DNA of 64,000 bases from G963663615 sp963663615 (lineage in GTDB: Bacteria; Bacteroidota; Ignavibacteria; Ignavibacteriales; Melioribacteraceae), in contig OY760517.1 in assembly GCA_963663615.1 (NCBI GenBank), positions 1,054,001 to 1,118,000 of the forward strand, read 5' to 3'. Shown here one piece after another: positions 63,595 through 64,000 of the stretch; the stretch's first letter is position 1, and every line of letters begins with the position of its first letter. Below the pieces are notes generated by a model that saw nothing but the letters and a program-made list of their open reading frames with translations, did not search any database and had not been told where the DNA came from. A program made the translations under genes and the position numbers.

Positions 63595-64000
63595 TTAGCT
63601 TTTTACCTTTTTTAGCTCAAAGGTAACTGTTTCGAGTCCCAGTAGGGATTGCAGGGAACCACAAAATCCATTGGTTTTTAGTTCTGCCTTTGTTTTTACA
63701 AGTCCAATATCCTGTGCAAGCCATTCGGTAATTGTATCAGTTTTGCCATTTGAACTAAACTTGAGTTGTATTTTGATACAGCTAAATGTACCAGCTTCGG
63801 TAGTAATTTGCTCCTCACCAAGCAATTTACCCCACATAGTTACTTCAGTAGTATCACCATCAATTATCTGACTGGTTCGTTCGAACCATGTTTGTCCTTC
63901 TGTAAGCGGCATAGGAATTCTTGTAATAGGGGTAATATATTTTGTTACGGTGCTTCCAAAAAGTATTGAGTTTTCAGTTTCGTTTAATATTAGTCCCTTA
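63595..64000 (-). CDS. Conserved protein of unknown function, 5' end outside the window
   Basis: The minus-strand frame is open from the right edge (frame beginning KGLILNE) to the stop at 63595, about 134 residues. The visible end has repeated beta strands with GQTWFER, a middle TEAGTFSCIKIQLKF and a WLAQDIGLVKTK segment. This pattern is like DUF3108-type periplasmic proteins, in which a late Trp-x-x-x-x-(Ile/Val)-Gly-Leu-(Val/Ile)-Lys motif recurs. No signal peptide can be judged because the start is missing. Confidence 0.65.
   Translation of the reverse strand, partial: KGLILNETENSILFGSTVTKYITPITRIPMPLTEGQTWFERTSQIIDGDTTEVTMWGKLLGEEQITTEAGTFSCIKIQLKFSSNGKTDTITEWLAQDIGLVKTKAELKTNGFCGSLQSLLGLETVTFELKKVKS

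Overview
The window looks like chromosome from a low-GC member of the Bacteroidota/Chlorobi side of the tree, most likely class Ignavibacteria. Supporting signs are the strongly AT-biased coding style, a Bacteroidota-type short omega subunit, a DUF1460 amidase-like protein, Omp85/SurA/LpxH/PBP1A genes of a Gram-negative envelope, real Shine-Dalgarno sites at many genes (which classic Bacteroidetes mostly lack), and frequent TTG starts. The taxonomic call is inference. No rRNA, tRNA, CRISPR array, insertion sequence or prophage was seen; apart from one decayed toxin-antitoxin remnant the window reads as ordinary, densely coding chromosome.

Layout. 1-5.8 kb: the end of an M3B oligopeptidase, a GMP-reductase-like gene, a copper ATPase with its chaperone, and a Ser/Arg-rich membrane-anchored protein coded by an 18-bp tandem repeat. 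6.0-9.9 kb: a large sensor kinase with a periplasmic solute-binding domain and six PAS domains. 10.0-18.8 kb: an envelope and housekeeping run on the plus strand (a YkuD-fold protein lacking both catalytic residues, an Omp85 protein, yicC, gmk, rpoZ, coaBC, family-4 uracil-DNA glycosylase, dnaB, DUF1460 protein), much of it translationally coupled by 4- or 8-base overlaps. 18.8-23.0 kb, minus strand: methyltransferase and polysaccharide deacetylase, a signal-less trypsin-fold protease, and a secreted protein of unknown function. 23.7-27.6 kb: a response-regulator/kinase fusion, a two-halved cytoplasmic protein, and a Cys/His membrane protein flanked by two related hairpins.

27.8-36.4 kb: nfo, anmK, an RmlD-like reductase, a HigBA remnant, a secreted HExxH metalloprotein, uvrB coupled to an unknown gene, and an RsiV-like lipoprotein. 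36.5-50 kb: metG, a three-gene parvulin/SurA operon followed by moxR, glgC, an M1 aminopeptidase, lpxH overlapping a class A PBP. 50-57.1 kb: a redoxin and a DsbD homologue downstream of an ECF sigma factor and a small overlapping protein, then a cluster of two-component genes (receiver plus orphan DHp, hybrid kinase, NtrC-type activator). 57.3-61.4 kb: an ECF sigma factor, a zinc-finger anti-sigma factor with an extracytoplasmic HEAT-repeat domain, and two consecutive DUF4097 repeat proteins, closed by a strong terminator. 61.4-64 kb: a biotin carrier and a carboxyltransferase, then a partial secreted/unknown gene running off the edge.

The items most worth following are the sigma/anti-sigma/twin-DUF4097 operon, the degenerate YkuD protein next to Omp85, the small protein overlapping the first ECF sigma factor, the receiver-DHp protein lacking a kinase domain, and the decayed HigBA locus. 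I did not find a clear new defence or mobile system.
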